Below, one piece after another: positions 48,401-60,570 of a stretch of 64,000 nt of DNA. Position numbers and translations under genes: made by a program. This DNA is from Mesodorylaimus sp. YZB2_4. Lineage: Eukaryota; Nematoda; Enoplea; Dorylaimida; Dorylaimidae. The stretch lies in contig JASANH010001053.1 in assembly GCA_030248295.1 (NCBI GenBank), positions 124,001 to 188,000 of the forward strand, in the 5' to 3' direction. The notes beneath the pieces were generated by a model. The model was not told the origin of the DNA, made no database searches, and worked only from the letters and a program-made list of their open reading frames with translations. Every line of letters begins with the position of its first letter. The first letter of the stretch is position 1.

Positions 48401-50500
48401 CTTCGCGAGAAATCAGCTCAAACATGGAGCCCTGCCTATTTTTCATATCAATTTGGACTAAACTCTACAACGGACCTCGATCCATCTCCTCTGACCCGGC
48501 CTGTCCTCCAGCCGTCGCCATAGGACTAAGCTAATCCTCATCGAACCGAACACGCTCACTCAACTCCCCGACACTTTTCACGTATCATTCAAAGGAGGCG
48601 ATCGATTGCGAGAAGTGAGGAGGGCGGGCACGATTGAAAACCAATTAGATATGTATACAAACCTTAATAGTAGATTTACTAGAGACAACGACATCGATAT
48701 CCTCGATTCCGGATTCAGCTAAAACGCCCACTTAGGCGCACGCCAATGTTCAACAATTCAATTTATCCCACATCCACAACCTACCGACGCCGTCCATGCA
48801 CGAGCCAATGTAAAAACGGGCAACTGCTGCGCACCACCCTTCCATACCCCACCCCATTCAAATGCAAACAACGAAAGGCAGCTGCGTCAGCAGACTGGTA
48901 AACAGTACAGTACCTGTATGGTAATATACAAGCCTAGACATAGCTATCAAACCGTACAAACCCCTTCAGCAGGCGCCACCCTCTTATCGCCCACAGTTTT
49001 CAAGCACTTACCCCGAGCAAATTCAACACACGCCCCGACGTGAACAGCTTGTACGAGCAGTCAGCTAACATACATGCCAATAGCTACGTGCTTCTAGCCA
49101 GCCTTACTCATTGCGCGCCTACAGCCCACAAAAAACCAGATCGCCTATTCGCTGATTCGCACACAGAGGTGACTTTTTGCAGCAGACAGATGTCAGACAA
49201 GGTTTACAAACTGTTTGCGGCATTCGATTTGAACATGGATATGCGGGCGTTCAAAAAAGCGAGGAAACGTGAGTGGAATTGAAAAAGCGAAAAAAAGATT
49301 ACAAAAATTTGATCAGCTGCTTCTCGGGTTTTTTGGTTGGGGCTAGATAAAGTACCGCACTGTCATGAATGGAGCTGGAAAAAGTATTGCGTGAATGGAA
49401 GAATCCTAGAACTGTACAGTACAGTGATTGAGCTGAGGAATCGAGACAGAAGCAGGGTGTAATTCTGTTAGCCGAGCCCTTGAAATGCCGCATTAGCTGA
49501 TTTCCTGTGACAGGAGATGGTTGATAGTCGTCAAAGGATGACCTGCATCATGATTAAAATATATTCTAATCATTCTTCGCTGAGTACTATCTAAAACGAG
49601 AGAGCGCGGGCACGGCTAACAAAAAATCTAAAGACAGGACAAATTGGGAAAATTTGGAAACGGCTACTGCATTGCATTGTAAAACTGTGCTGTATGTGCA
49701 TCGTACTGTACCATGTATGATATGCACATGAAGTACTGTTGCTATGTGTATACTAAAGGATTATGTATTGCCAAATCAACAGCGTGCTACCCTTTGACGA
49801 CTATCAACCATCTCCTGTCAGAGGACATCAGGTTATGCGACATGTCACGGGAACGGCTAACAGAAATACACACTGGTAAAGACTCTGCTTCTGACACGTT
49901 TTCAGCTCAATCACCGTAGAGTATTAGAATTCTCTCATTCACGCACTAATTTTTTCCAGCTCCATTCATGATAGCACAGTACTTTATATAGCTGCAACTA
50001 AAAACCCGAGATGCAGCTGATCATGAGGCCATTCACGCTTTGAACACCAACACTGACTGTGCCAGTCAAAACGCCCATCTTTTGTCAGGAGTCCAGCAAA
50101 GGCCAAATTATAGCGTCATTTTCAAGTCAGTTTGCTATAAGAAGCGTAGCTTCGCGCGCTAATTCAAATTTTCGAAACTGTTAAATTGTTTATCACATAA
50201 GCATCACATAAAAATATGATTGTAGCCCGATTTAGGAGTGCCTGATTAGATATATTGAGGGAGTGACCACAGAAGATGATCGTATTCAGTGACTAGGTCT
50301 AAATCCCACAATTCCTGATGCACTTTGCTCAGTTCTAAACTACACCAGTTTAGCTATTAAGGGTCCCATCATGACCAAACAAATCTCCCTTCCTCTGCTC
50401 TCCTAAAACCAACACCTGATGGTCGAGAATAGACCCAATTTCCTCTCCACTCCATGCTCAGTTCGATGACCTTCCGTCCATTTACCAAAACACTCTCTCC
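39467..50500. other. 11-kb gene-poor region upstream of muscleblind
   Basis: No coding exon with both splice signals and family resemblance was found on either strand. Many open frames begin without ATG and are compositionally ordinary. Because muscleblind is transcribed leftward and starts at its right end, this region is the natural place for its 5' untranslated exons, long first intron and promoter. A weak exon-like segment on the plus strand at 49183-49268 has an acceptor and a GTGAGT donor but no partner. Confidence 0.5.
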
Positions 50501-50920
50501 TCACCGCACGCCCCTTCGATTCGAGTGGTACATCCTCATTTTGATTACAATAATCTCATCCGACCCTAAAAAATCACGTTTCCACGCACTGGTCATATTG
50601 GTCAGCGACAAATACGAGCCCTTTTCGAAAACGAGAACAGCCCTCGACTCGGCGTCATGATCAAGTTGCCAACACGTAGGAGCATAAGCTTCAAGGTCGA
50701 TGTGGAGCCTCTCTCCTCCATCCCGTTCTCCTCGGGGACCACGCGTCAGCCAGTCAATCGTTTCGTCATGACATCGCGTGTATAACACGACCATGCGCCC
50801 TTTATAGACCACGCCCTTATATGGACACCGCGCCGTCCGAACATCATATGCATTCACGATAGAGTGCCAACCTAAATCATATTCACCAAGACCACACACA
50901 ACATAATTAATGATTGTCAT
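50501..50920 (-). CDS. hypothetical protein, 139 residues
   Basis: A minus-strand frame begins with an ATG and runs 139 codons to a stop without introns. It contains GLGEYDLGWHSIVNAYDVRT, a Tyr/Arg-rich centre and a basic end (HSNRRGVR). There is no signal peptide, membrane segment or recognised motif. No TATA box or polyadenylation signal stands out. Its length is notable in this otherwise gene-poor region, but it could be a chance frame. Confidence 0.3.
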   Translation of the reverse strand: MTIINYVVCGLGEYDLGWHSIVNAYDVRTARCPYKGVVYKGRMVVLYTRCHDETIDWLTRGPRGERDGGERLHIDLEAYAPTCWQLDHDAESRAVLVFEKGSYLSLTNMTSAWKRDFLGSDEIIVIKMRMYHSNRRGVR

Positions 50921-53900
50921 CTTTTGTTCGCAATGCTTTTTGTTTGTTCTTAGCGATTATAAATTTTTAATTTCGAATAATGTTTGACTTGTTTTGGTGG
51001 ACTGAGGGCTTACGCGAAATTTGCCTTGATATGCCTTTTTTTCTAAATGAGCCGACAAAATCGTGCATGGAAACAAAATTAACCAGCAGGGAATGGAAAA
51101 ATGTCAATTTAAATCGTGGAAAAATTAAAATTCTGGAATAGTTTTAGCAGCTTTAAAACATTGCTTTGCAACATGGACCGTGCTTGAAGACCCGCGCCAG
51201 GTTGTCTTGTTGTACGCCTCTCCATGTCACCAGTTATTGAGAACACTCAACATTTTCCTGTCTCCCCCTCGTCGGCGCTTTTGTTCTACCACTTTCACTT
51301 CAATGACTACGCAAACAAAGCGACCCTTGCCCAACATTTTTCAACTTAGTCCAACTTTTATGCCAGGTTTTTCTTCTCCCAATCAACAAGTAGGAATGAA
51401 AAGAAAATTGAGTTTTCAAGCACGAAAACATGATTTGCTGCTTGCTATTGGCAAGAATGTGCGTGTCTGAATATGGATACAAGTCGAATTAGGCCCAGCC
51501 CATTGACGGATTGAAGTCGAGCGAATGGAGACTGCTGAAAGCCAACCTCCCGCAACTACCGATTCTTCTTGATTGGTGGCTCGAATATTGCGGAATTTAA
51601 GGAGATTGCGCAATGTGCAATGCATTCATTATTGGCTGCTCAGCTTAGTGTGGCGCAATTGCGGCTGCACATTTCGGAATTTCAGTTTACTAGACTTGAA
51701 ATTTATGAAAGTTGGCTTCGAGCATGCGAGAAGCTCATTTTCTTTAAAGCGAATGTATTTGTTCTATTTCAGTCATTGGCTAGAAACGTTAGCCAATATA
51801 ATTTTACAGCACATGCTACCAAGGAGCCGATGGAGGGATGAGGGGGGGGGGTGGGCGAATGGGCGCGTCTAAGAAAACGGCGAGTCGTCGTTTCGAAATG
51901 CGAGCCAGGAGAAAATGATAGGCCGGCACTGGCTACGACTATGTTTCCACACAAACGAGAGACAAGGCTGGTGGACTGGGCTTCATCGAGCTTTAATGGC
52001 TCTCTTTCGTCCCGGCCACCGTGTTGGGCCTCATTGGCGCAAAAAGCGAACAGTATACGTCGGGAAAAGCCAATCGAAACGCGCGGCCAATGTTGGCTAT
52101 GCCGTGTATAGCCAGTACGAGTTGGAACGTGAGACGAGGTAAACCGATATATAATAGGAATAAAAGTCGGGCCGGCGATAGGGGCCAGCTAGCGATCCAT
52201 ACTCTCCCACTCTACCAACGGCTACCGCTATAGCAACACGCCTCGCCAAGGACCACACTAACCATTCCATCATCCACGCCACCCGCATGGCATCATTCTT
52301 TATAAGAAAGCCTGTTGACAAGCCAATGCACCCTCTTACGAACAACTCCTACTTGCCTCGATCGCCCACGCTCGCTGCTCAAACTCTATTTTCCAGGCTC
52401 TGGACCTAAGTTTGTGAAAATTCCGCTCAAATTTCTGACTTACAATTGGGCACTTTGTGACAGTTGCAAGTTTTCCTGGCCTTTTTGATCTTTAATATAA
52501 TTAATCCTTGATATTTTCAATCTTTTGAGAAAAACTCGCTTCCTCCCGCAGTCGCCAAAACACGGTTGCAGCCATTGCACAATCACGCAAACAGAAATCC
52601 ATGATGCGCACTGAAAAACAGTCGCCAATTTTCCCTCACTTAACGATCCAACGTATCCTCTTTCCTCCGCCAGCCCACCCTCCGACACGCGTGCCAGCCA
52701 AGCAAACAATGGGTACACAGACCAATTTTCTACTCCGCCTACCATAGAAGGCAATAAATTGTGAACCAGCAAAGATCAGTTCAATGAAAATCTAACAAAT
52801 GATTCGAGGACATTGTAAAGAAACGAGATCGTCAAAAAGACACCTAATAAGGGCGCGTTCGAAAATGAAAAGGATCGAGAGCCAGTCGAGGACAATGCAA
52901 GGGCATTGGACCTTGTTCCGAATGTGCACGACTAACATCCAATCAAAAACATATTCGAGAAGATAAAAATTCCAAAATACGTGAAAATTCCAAAAATCGA
53001 TATCTAATCCAAATCCGTAGTTCCAAAAGCCGACAAAAATTCAAAAATGCTTCCCACTTTGAAATTCAAAATCCAAATTCGGACACAGGAACGGTATCGT
53101 GTCAATACGAACAATATGCGCGATACCCCCGGTGTCGATATTCAGCTAGCACAGCTGAAGTGACTACTGGTTTTTCACTTTTCTTAGCTTACTAAACTGG
53201 AATGGTGCCTATCCGATTTAAAAATCCAACGACAACCTGTTCGCTGACGTCGAGTAAAATGAGAAGCGGCAGGACACTGATAAATAATTTGCCTTATCGA
53301 CTTACCCGCTTTAATAGTTTAATTAATTATTTTTTTCCCCCTGAATAATTTTTCTGGTTTAATTTTTCCAGTGGCCACAGTCACATATTTCTGACCTCGA
53401 GTCTTCGAAACTCTTTATGTGGTTACTGAGTGCGAGTTGAAAAAAATGAGGACAGACTTTAAATTATCTAATTTTGTATCGAGTGGTTATCGAGACCGTT
53501 GTGGTCGTGTGCGACTGAGTCGCGCGTCGAATGAGCCTTGTCTCGACTCAACCAGCTGACGTCGTTGTGTGCAGTACGAAGGGCGGTAAATTCATTACAC
53601 AATGGCCGACGAAAATCGATTGGTCTCGTCGAGAAACCACATTACAGCATTGAAATGGCGGGAAGACGAATTCGAGTCAGCAGTGAACTATGAAGTGTGT
53701 TCGCTGAAAATGAGGGGCGGAGGGGCTCCTGTTGGCCGAAGCTAACTGGCACTGAATTTGATGTACAGTACAATAATTCTCACACAGCATGGATTCCGCA
53801 ATTGAGCTCTGCCCAGCAAAGGACCGCTGCTCGCGTGCTTGGCTGATCACCAGACTATACCTACCGTGTTTGGTGAAGAATCAACCTATTGATTATGTGA

Positions 53901-54010
53901 CACGTGAGTAGCGTCTGTTGACTTCGCCTGGAGCACCGCGATGAGGGCATCCTAGGAAAATTTGAATCAACAAAAATTTACTGCAAGAATGCGCGGGTTT
54001 TTTTTCTGTG
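50921..54010. other. non-coding intergenic stretch
   Basis: No supported gene. The frames around 51570-51870 on the plus strand overlap in two registers and lack splice support. A run of nine or more G at 51842-51850 is a simple-sequence tract. Confidence 0.5.
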
Positions 54011-54014
54011 AATC

Positions 54015-54085
54015 CATGCTGCCTGGGTCGTCCTCTCACGCTGGGTGCGCACAGGGGAGGGTTCGACTCCCGCCTGGGTAAAATA
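54015..54085 (+). mobile_element. tRNA-derived SINE fragment, family 2
   Basis: CTCTCACGCTGGGTGCGCAC followed by GGGGAGGGTTCGACTCCC contains a good box B (GGTTCGACTCC) and matches the 3' half of the pseudo-tRNA at 26770-26880 (reverse strand). The 5' half with box A is missing or too diverged to see. Confidence 0.5.
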
Positions 54086-55547
54086 TGATTGCCAATTTAT
54101 GTGTTCCTTAGCCCTCGAGTGCTTAGCTATGGGCCAAATGTGACATGACATCCAAGCTGATGCAATGTCTTATATCCTGTCTTAAAAGAATCTACAGTAC
54201 AGCAGGCAGGTTTTCATTTAGAGCTGAAGTTGCTGACGCATCCGGTCTTCCCCATACAGAACTCTTCGTCAAGGTACAACATATCATATACCAAAGCCAT
54301 TTTCAATTTACGCATCCTATTAATGATGCCACTATCTAATCCAATGTTCTGGCCAGATGCCTGCAAGTATCCAAAACCTTTTACGAGACAGGGGCATGTG
54401 ACGACGCTGCCCCGCGCTACCAGCTCTACCAGACTCCTATCTTCCAGCTAGAGTATGAGGTGCAACTAGGCGATAGTCTAACTGATCTTCCACTGATTCT
54501 GGAAGATCGATCCATTGCTAAGGGAGAGATTCAAAAATTAAACTGTTTAGAAACAAATGGTCTATGGAATTCACCAATCACATGAAAGGAAATGCAAAAC
54601 TTTTTGCGTTGTTTTCCCACGCTGACTAGCAACCAGGCTAGCGGCTGACGATGAAAACGAGGAAGCTGTTCTTACCTTTGCAGCTCTGACGACAGCAGCT
54701 CAATTCCGCGCTCCTAACTGACATACTTGAAACACGGACAAGGAATCGGCGTCATATTTAAAACTACCGAGACAAAGGACAAATCACAACTTCCCCACAG
54801 GCAATTTTTTGTGTTCTCATGCATCACCCACCAGTCATTTTTATTCCGCTTATGGAAATGTAGTTCATTGGTGCACATAAAAACTCAAAAAGCGGGACTC
54901 ATCATGGGTTTATGGTAACTGCTGATATCCTCAGGTAAAACCTAAACCCACTCTGATTTCGAGTCTGACATCAAATGAGTTGCAAAAGCTAGGTTTGTCA
55001 GCAACGTTTTTTAATCAGCTGCTGACTGGTTATTTTGCTGGAAATTTTCGATGAGGGTGTGCATAGCTTGACCAGACTTATGTGGCGACGGGTGGCTCAG
55101 CCGCGCTGCATAAACCTCACCTCTCGGCAGTGCTATCCTTTAAAGACCAGTAAAACATCACTATGACGGGATAAGTACCGTTTATTCTTCTATCGACGGG
55201 CACATTATCCAGTCGCAAGTATAAATTGTTGAAATATTTCACATGGCTCACACTCGGCACAGAGTGCAGCCAAATCACGTCTCCCACTTATCACTAGATG
55301 CAAGAAATCCCTCTAAACAGAAGAATCCACACTTTTACAGCTGTCTGGCTCTTTTTGGTAACAAGAAACGAATTTAGAAGCAGAAATACCAGAATAAGCA
55401 TACCAATCGTAAACTGGACAAGAAAAGCACCCTAAACACATGCGACACTCTGCTATAAGCATGCTTTAAATGCAGTGCTGGACTGTACCAGAGTCATGAT
55501 TCAAGCAAAGGCAGCCAGACCCAGACCTGTCGTATCTTATCCCACGA
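54086..55547. other. non-coding stretch downstream of the fucosyltransferase-like gene
   Basis: No supported gene. The part next to 55547 should contain the 3' untranslated region of the minus-strand fucosyltransferase-like gene. Confidence 0.5.
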
Positions 55548-56696
55548 TCAGTTGAGACTCACTGACACCCAATCAGGAGGGAAATAATTCACCTTATCCA
55601 TCTCGTTCGCCAGACTGGAACCTGCCTCAGCGAAATAAGCATTATAATATACTTTAGCCGAGCGCATACTCAAGTAAGCTGCCCACCAAGAAAATGTACT
55701 CGAACTGGAAACCAAAAAGAAAGTGTCGCAGTACTTGCTCATCATTTGCATGGCCACACTGGCCGATTGCTCGGGTACAACCACAACGTGCTTGTCCCCC
55801 ACTTGCTTGTGACACCAAGCTGGGTCATCACTGAATAACAAAATTGCACTTTTCTTTTGATTAATCATGGAAGAATTTAAAACTGAGATTGCCGTCTTCA
55901 AAGTTTTTCCATCGCTCGAGACATAGCCTCGATTTTGACTAGATATCGATTGGTAATCGCCCCGCCTCACGTGTACACATCCATAATGAGGCACTGTTTC
56001 AAGATTTGATATCTTAGAAGTGATAAGATTGTGAAAATCGTTATCCGCTTTGGCTATCACTGATGGTTTGAATTTGAATAAATCATTGACCAGGTCATTT
56101 TTCCAGTGATCAAAGTATTTCCACGATTGCAAATATCCGTCGATCAGCAATAGGTCCAGGCTTGATGATGTGTCCACTGATATGTTAACAGTGCTGTACG
56201 CACAGCATCGTCCCAGTCCAGGATCGAGAATCGTCGATGTCAAGACGTCTTTTTCGATAAAGTCAGCCACTTTCTGGTCTCGAGTTGAAGATATCGATTT
56301 AAATTCACCAAGAAGCTTTAATTTAGGCATCGATCGACATCCCAGAATTAACTCAGCACCAACACTTTTTCCAATTCCATATATGGAAGCAAATACAAAC
56401 ATTTGATTTCCCAAACCCATGTATTTCCCGCCTAATTTTGCTCCCGCTATTGCCAACGTTCTTTTGCATCCTTGATTTATTGATTGGTCAGGTAGACCAG
56501 TTTTGCAAAAAACCGATTTCGAAGGATCTCTCAGAATTTTCAAGATCGTGTATGAATTAGACAAGTTCGAACAAGTAGGCAATCCGAAAACGGAATAGGC
56601 AAATTCATTGTATACATCGAATTTATAAATTAAAAATCCCGCCATAAAGAAAGCAATTAGAGATAAACGATTAAAACAGATTCGATGAATAATCAT
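55548..56696 (-). CDS. GT11 alpha-1,2-fucosyltransferase-like enzyme, type II membrane protein
   Basis: An intronless frame of 382 residues starts at an ATG at 56696. Residues 9-25 (RLSLIAFFMAGFLIYKF) form a signal-anchor, giving the usual Golgi type II layout with a lumenal catalytic part. Family landmarks are present in order: GLGNQMF (donor-side motif near residue 95), GYLQSWKYF, HVRRGDY (242-248, the GDP-fucose-binding motif), LLFSDDPAWC and STFSWWAAYL. Length is close to known FUT1/FUT2-type enzymes. The expected reaction is transfer of fucose from GDP-fucose to a terminal galactose or similar sugar. All recognised motifs look intact, so it is probably active. Nematodes are known to have expanded families of these enzymes. 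Lack of introns, unlike other long genes here, could mean retroposition or simply a compact gene. Confidence 0.9.
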   Translation of the reverse strand: MIIHRICFNRLSLIAFFMAGFLIYKFDVYNEFAYSVFGLPTCSNLSNSYTILKILRDPSKSVFCKTGLPDQSINQGCKRTLAIAGAKLGGKYMGLGNQMFVFASIYGIGKSVGAELILGCRSMPKLKLLGEFKSISSTRDQKVADFIEKDVLTSTILDPGLGRCCAYSTVNISVDTSSSLDLLLIDGYLQSWKYFDHWKNDLVNDLFKFKPSVIAKADNDFHNLITSKISNLETVPHYGCVHVRRGDYQSISSQNRGYVSSDGKTLKTAISVLNSSMINQKKSAILLFSDDPAWCHKQVGDKHVVVVPEQSASVAMQMMSKYCDTFFLVSSSSTFSWWAAYLSMRSAKVYYNAYFAEAGSSLANEMDKVNYFPPDWVSVSLN

Positions 56697-57922
56697 ATTT
56701 GATTGCAATAAACCGAATATTCTGTCTTTTTCTCAACTCGAGCCCTCAAAAATGCACATCTGCAAGTACAAAGTATGTAAATATTGAAACAACTAGTTCT
56801 ATTTGCTTTATCGCAATGTTTACTTTTAGAGGATCAACGAAAGGAAAGTCAGCAAAAATTTAAGCGTACTATCCTGGGGAAAGAATCAACAAAATGTCGT
56901 TCGATGGATTCCAAGAGATAAATTGGCAATTCTACAATGAAGGTAGAAATTTGAATCAAGAAACGTGTTCTGTTTCTTGCATTTCTTTCAGTAATGAAAC
57001 CAACTGAAAATACAAGGCAAGGCTTTCATTAAAGCGACCAATTTCTTTTCTGGATTTCAGTGAAAGAAGCGCTGCAAAATGAAATTTCAAGGATCAACTT
57101 TGACGTGAAATCCTGCTTGCAGATGTGAATGAATCCTCAAAATCGGGATTGATTTTCCTGGATTAACAGAAATTGCTCAAAAATTGGTCAACAATGCAGT
57201 GCCTACGTCGATTTTGTGTGACATGCGCAGAGAAAGACGCACGAAAGTCCAGATTCTATGTACTCTTGCACTGAACTTTTCTCAAATGCTATGGGCATAT
57301 TTAGGCAGAAAGAGTGCAGAGTCTGCACTGACTAGAAGCGGAGAAGGATAAACTAGTTTTGCGGCCACCTTTTTGTGCTGCCCTTTTCCGAGGTAAAATG
57401 AGAACAGTGGAAAAGAAGTGCCAATTTTTCTGTTCCCGTAGTCAATCGACAAATATAGTAGCTCCTCGTTTTCCCGACGATGAAGAATGATTTTTAGGTT
57501 TTTCTAGGTTCAGTCATTCAGCTTGAGGATGCAAGTCACGACCGGATCGGATCGAATCATGTGAAAAATTTGTACTTTTCCAACAATGAATAACGCATAA
57601 ACTTTTTTCGAAAGGTTGCTCCCCATGATAAACACACAGTATTTATTATCATGGTGCCGGTACAAGAAGGGGCGCTCTCAAGGCTGTGCCACACTGCTCA
57701 TCACGGATCACTTTTACAAGCTGATAATGCAAAGAAGATCCATGCTGCTTTATATGACTGCAACCTCAACTTTAACTTTTTTAAGTAAAAATCAGATATT
57801 CTCACTCCGCTTCCACTCCTCACTAATATTTCTGTCGTCCAACTCCAAACATTGCCCATTCTAGAAAGGCAACCTTGCGTCGAACTTAATAAAACTGAAA
57901 ATTGCAATTTGTCTCTACGTAG
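56697..57922. other. non-coding stretch, includes the fucosyltransferase-like promoter
   Basis: No gene is supported. The part next to 56697 should hold the promoter of the minus-strand fucosyltransferase-like gene; no clear TATA box was identified. Confidence 0.5.
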
Positions 57923-58201
57923 GTGCAAAATATTCGGGGCATCTGGCCAACTGGTCAGCAGTTGTCAACGCCTGATGTCCAGGAATTTAAAAAATTTTCT
58001 CGAATTTCTTGGTTTTTTGAGAGAAAACCGAAACCTGACTGTTGGAAGCTCAAAATCGAAGCCTAAAACCCGAAAAACTAGTTTGGAAAGAACCCTGCGT
58101 GTTTGTCTCAACGATCGGGCTCCTTATTATCGAGGATTCAAACATTTTCAGGACTTTAGGTCATCGCTGATCAGTTGGCCAGACGTCTCTGATATTTTGC
58201 A
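57923..58201. mobile_element. MITE-like element, copy 2 (TGCAAAATAT termini)
   Basis: The left end TGCAAAATATTCGGGGCATC continues with TGGCCAACTGGTCAG; the right end CTGATCAGTTGGCCAGACG continues with GATATTTTGCA. The arms are inverted copies of each other and match the ends of the element at 11577-11847. Length is similar, and the interior is diverged and non-coding. Confidence 0.75.
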
Positions 58202-59450
58202 GAAAGCTTTCTTTTGCGCCTGAAAACAATCAACAAATTACGATTTTCTGTTTCCTGAAGTTCGACTTTACGGTTGGCGAAGCTCTATTGTGTGTGAGTC
58301 ATCCATGCTTTCTCTGGTCTCAAATAATAATAAGAAGAAGATGACTTGTAAATCTAATTGTAAGCAAAAAAAGAAGCATCAATGCAGAATATTGATTTCA
58401 TCTCATTCATTACACTTTAAAAGTGAGTGGACAATAATTGCGCGGTAGTCCATTGTTTGCCTACGGTTATTGCAGAAACCATAAAATGTCGGATCGGATG
58501 GTTCAGATCGGGAGAAGGTCAATGAAGTAACCAGGCCATACTCGAGTCGTGGGGGAGACTGGCTGTGCATGCTTATAAGTTTCTGCAAATATTTACTCCG
58601 GCATTGACAAAAATTTTCTGTCAATACTATGATCTGATTTTAAAGGCGGTCGCTATTTTTGGAACTTGTCGTTAGATCCGTTAGAAAATCTAAATTGTAG
58701 CGTAGCTGACTTTTTCACGTTTTTTGGGTATTTTCGCTCCTGTGCCTGTTTTTTCTTTTTACTTGGCAGCCATATTTTAATGATGCTTTCGTAAAAAGTG
58801 GTTGGTGTCTGTGTAGCCTAGTCTGATCGGCCAGCCGTGCGAGAAGGGACTTACATCCCCAGCAAAGATTCCTCTCTCTGAACTCTCCTCAATTGCTGCT
58901 TGGGGACTGGAAGAAGCAGCTGAGTAATTCAGCCCCCAGCGGCCTACTGATCGGAAGACCCCCGATGAGATATCCTGTGCCCACTATCAAAACCCAAAAC
59001 AGTCCTACAGTATACAGTAGGATAGGATAGGATAGGACTTCCCTGAATTATAAGGACCTCCGACAGCTAACAATGAGTGATCATGATGTCATATTACCTT
59101 GATCTATCGGTAATGCTGTTTGGCCTTGCTCCGACGCCATCATCAACCGTCCTGAAATCATTCGACCATCCTAGCCATCTCCCACACACGAGTTTGTCCA
59201 AACAAGCCAATGTGCAGTGACCTTTTCACTGGTCTCTCGCGTCATCGCCTACGAATTCTATGCCCGTGTCACAACACGGTTTATCGTAAGCTGTTTTGTA
59301 CGTCAACGCGAATGTGTGGCATGGCAACTGGTAGGTTGTCCGCTTATGCAAAGTGGAGCTCGTGTGGCTGCATCAGTGTGGAGTAGGTGACAGAATAATC
59401 TCGATTATACTGTCTTGAACTATCAGCCCAGCTTATATCAGTTCTAAACA
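58202..59450. other. non-coding intergenic stretch
   Basis: No gene is supported. A short tandem (GATAG)n-like run occurs near 59022-59037. TTATATCA near 59432 might serve as a weak TATA element for the following gene. Confidence 0.5.
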
Positions 59451-60092
59451 ATGGACAACCTTTTGGGCCGAATGAGCTGCAGTCAAATAAGTAGTATCAT
59501 AGCCTCCTCGTGTATTTCGTCCTGTTCTTTGGAAGAATTCATGAAATCACCAGCTCCTCTTGAAACTGTGCTTAACCGAATTTATTTCAACACAGAAATT
59601 CTACGGGTTTGCTTTGGGATTATTACATGTATTGTTCTTTTCTGGTCCGTATTGGGCTTGATCGCGATCATCTACTTTTATTGGAGGGGGTCGAAAAAGG
59701 GCAGGCGCGTTGGTACGATGGTGACTATGACCCTTGATGGGTGTTTGACTGCTGAAGGCTCTCGGGCCCATCCGACCCAATCCCCTGCGATGCCGATCAG
59801 CATCGGCCATGATCTAAGAGAGGTGAATGAGTTATCATTCCCGCCCACGCCAAACCGAGCCGCCTCCGCCAGTCATTTGTGTCGCCAGTTCACTTCTGGT
59901 GCGTCCAGTTTCGAATCGGGGATGCCGAATTCTGACGACAGTATGGATTTTGGTCACGACGATCACCTATTCATCAGATTACCGTGCCGAGCCCCGTCAC
60001 CGCTCGGCCTCCCACTGGTCGAACGGAATATGTCAGAGGACTGGACAAGGGAAGAAGAGAAGAAGAATGGAGACAACGAGAGCGAGCAATGA
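59451..60092 (+). CDS. single-pass membrane protein of unknown function
   Basis: An intronless 213-codon frame starts at an ATG in a good context (AACAATGG). A Ser/Cys-rich N-terminal part of about 50 residues precedes one hydrophobic segment (VCFGIITCIVLFWSVLGLIA). The next residues, RGSKKGRR, are strongly basic, so the C-terminal part is probably cytoplasmic (N-out topology without a cleaved signal). The cytoplasmic tail is rich in Ser, Pro and acidic residues and ends in a charged stretch (EEEKKNGDNESEQ). No family is recognised. An AATAAA signal at 60357 fits its 3' end. Confidence 0.6.
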   Translation: MDNLLGRMSCSQISSIIASSCISSCSLEEFMKSPAPLETVLNRIYFNTEILRVCFGIITCIVLFWSVLGLIAIIYFYWRGSKKGRRVGTMVTMTLDGCLTAEGSRAHPTQSPAMPISIGHDLREVNELSFPPTPNRAASASHLCRQFTSGASSFESGMPNSDDSMDFGHDDHLFIRLPCRAPSPLGLPLVERNMSEDWTREEEKKNGDNESEQ

Positions 60093-60154
60093 CCATACCT
60101 TGGGTGATGCATCGTGATTGAATGGTCAGATTTGTCAAAGCGACATGTTCTTTA

Positions 60155-60237
60155 ACGAGGGAACATCCCGACTGTCTCTCGAAAATCAAAACAAAACTTT
60201 GCATGAAAGCCGGAGACAGTCGGGAACGTTCCCTCGT
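60155..60237 (+). repeat. pre-miRNA-sized hairpin in the 3' flank of the membrane-protein gene
   Basis: The left arm begins ACGAGGGAACATCCCGACTG and the right arm is its reverse complement with a single extra base, giving about 24 paired bases around a 31-base loop. It lies between the stop codon and the AATAAA signal, so it would be in the transcript. Confidence 0.7.
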
Positions 60238-60356
60238 AAGCGTGATACAAGAGGTATAAATTTTATGCATTTCACAGATTGGTGTACCGCGTCAGATTCA
60301 AATATCAAAAATGTGATCATAGACGAATTTGCTCCGTTTATTTGAAAACATTTTTT

Positions 60357-60362
60357 AATAAA
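60357..60362 (+). terminator. polyadenylation signal AATAAA
   Basis: A canonical AATAAA lies 265 bases after the stop codon of the membrane-protein gene, in an AT-rich context. Confidence 0.5.
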
Positions 60363-60486
60363 ATGTTCACAATCTTTTGATAGCCGATTTTCCTCTCGCT
60401 CATTGAACTAGTTTCGAACTACATAGTTTACAACCAATGACACTGGACAGGTTTTTGAAACCTTGTACACATCAACTACTGGGAAA

Positions 60487-60570
60487 GGGCGACCGCGGTG
60501 GTGCAGTGGTTCGGCATTCGTCTCTCCGTATTGCTTGTGGTTCACGGGCGGATCAGCTCGGTTCAATCGG
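60487..60570 (+). mobile_element. tRNA-like SINE head, family 1
   Basis: GACCGCGGTGGTGCAGTGG fits a box A (TGGTGCAGTGG); it is followed by CGTCTCTCCGTATTGCTTG, shared with the head at 24375-24395, and by GGTTCAATC as a near box B. The flanking sequence to about 60630 is a GGTTCGGT simple repeat. Confidence 0.5.

Noticed and set aside
49183-49268. Exon-like segment with TTTTTGCAG acceptor and GTGAGT donor
   Set aside because: No upstream or downstream partner exon was found.
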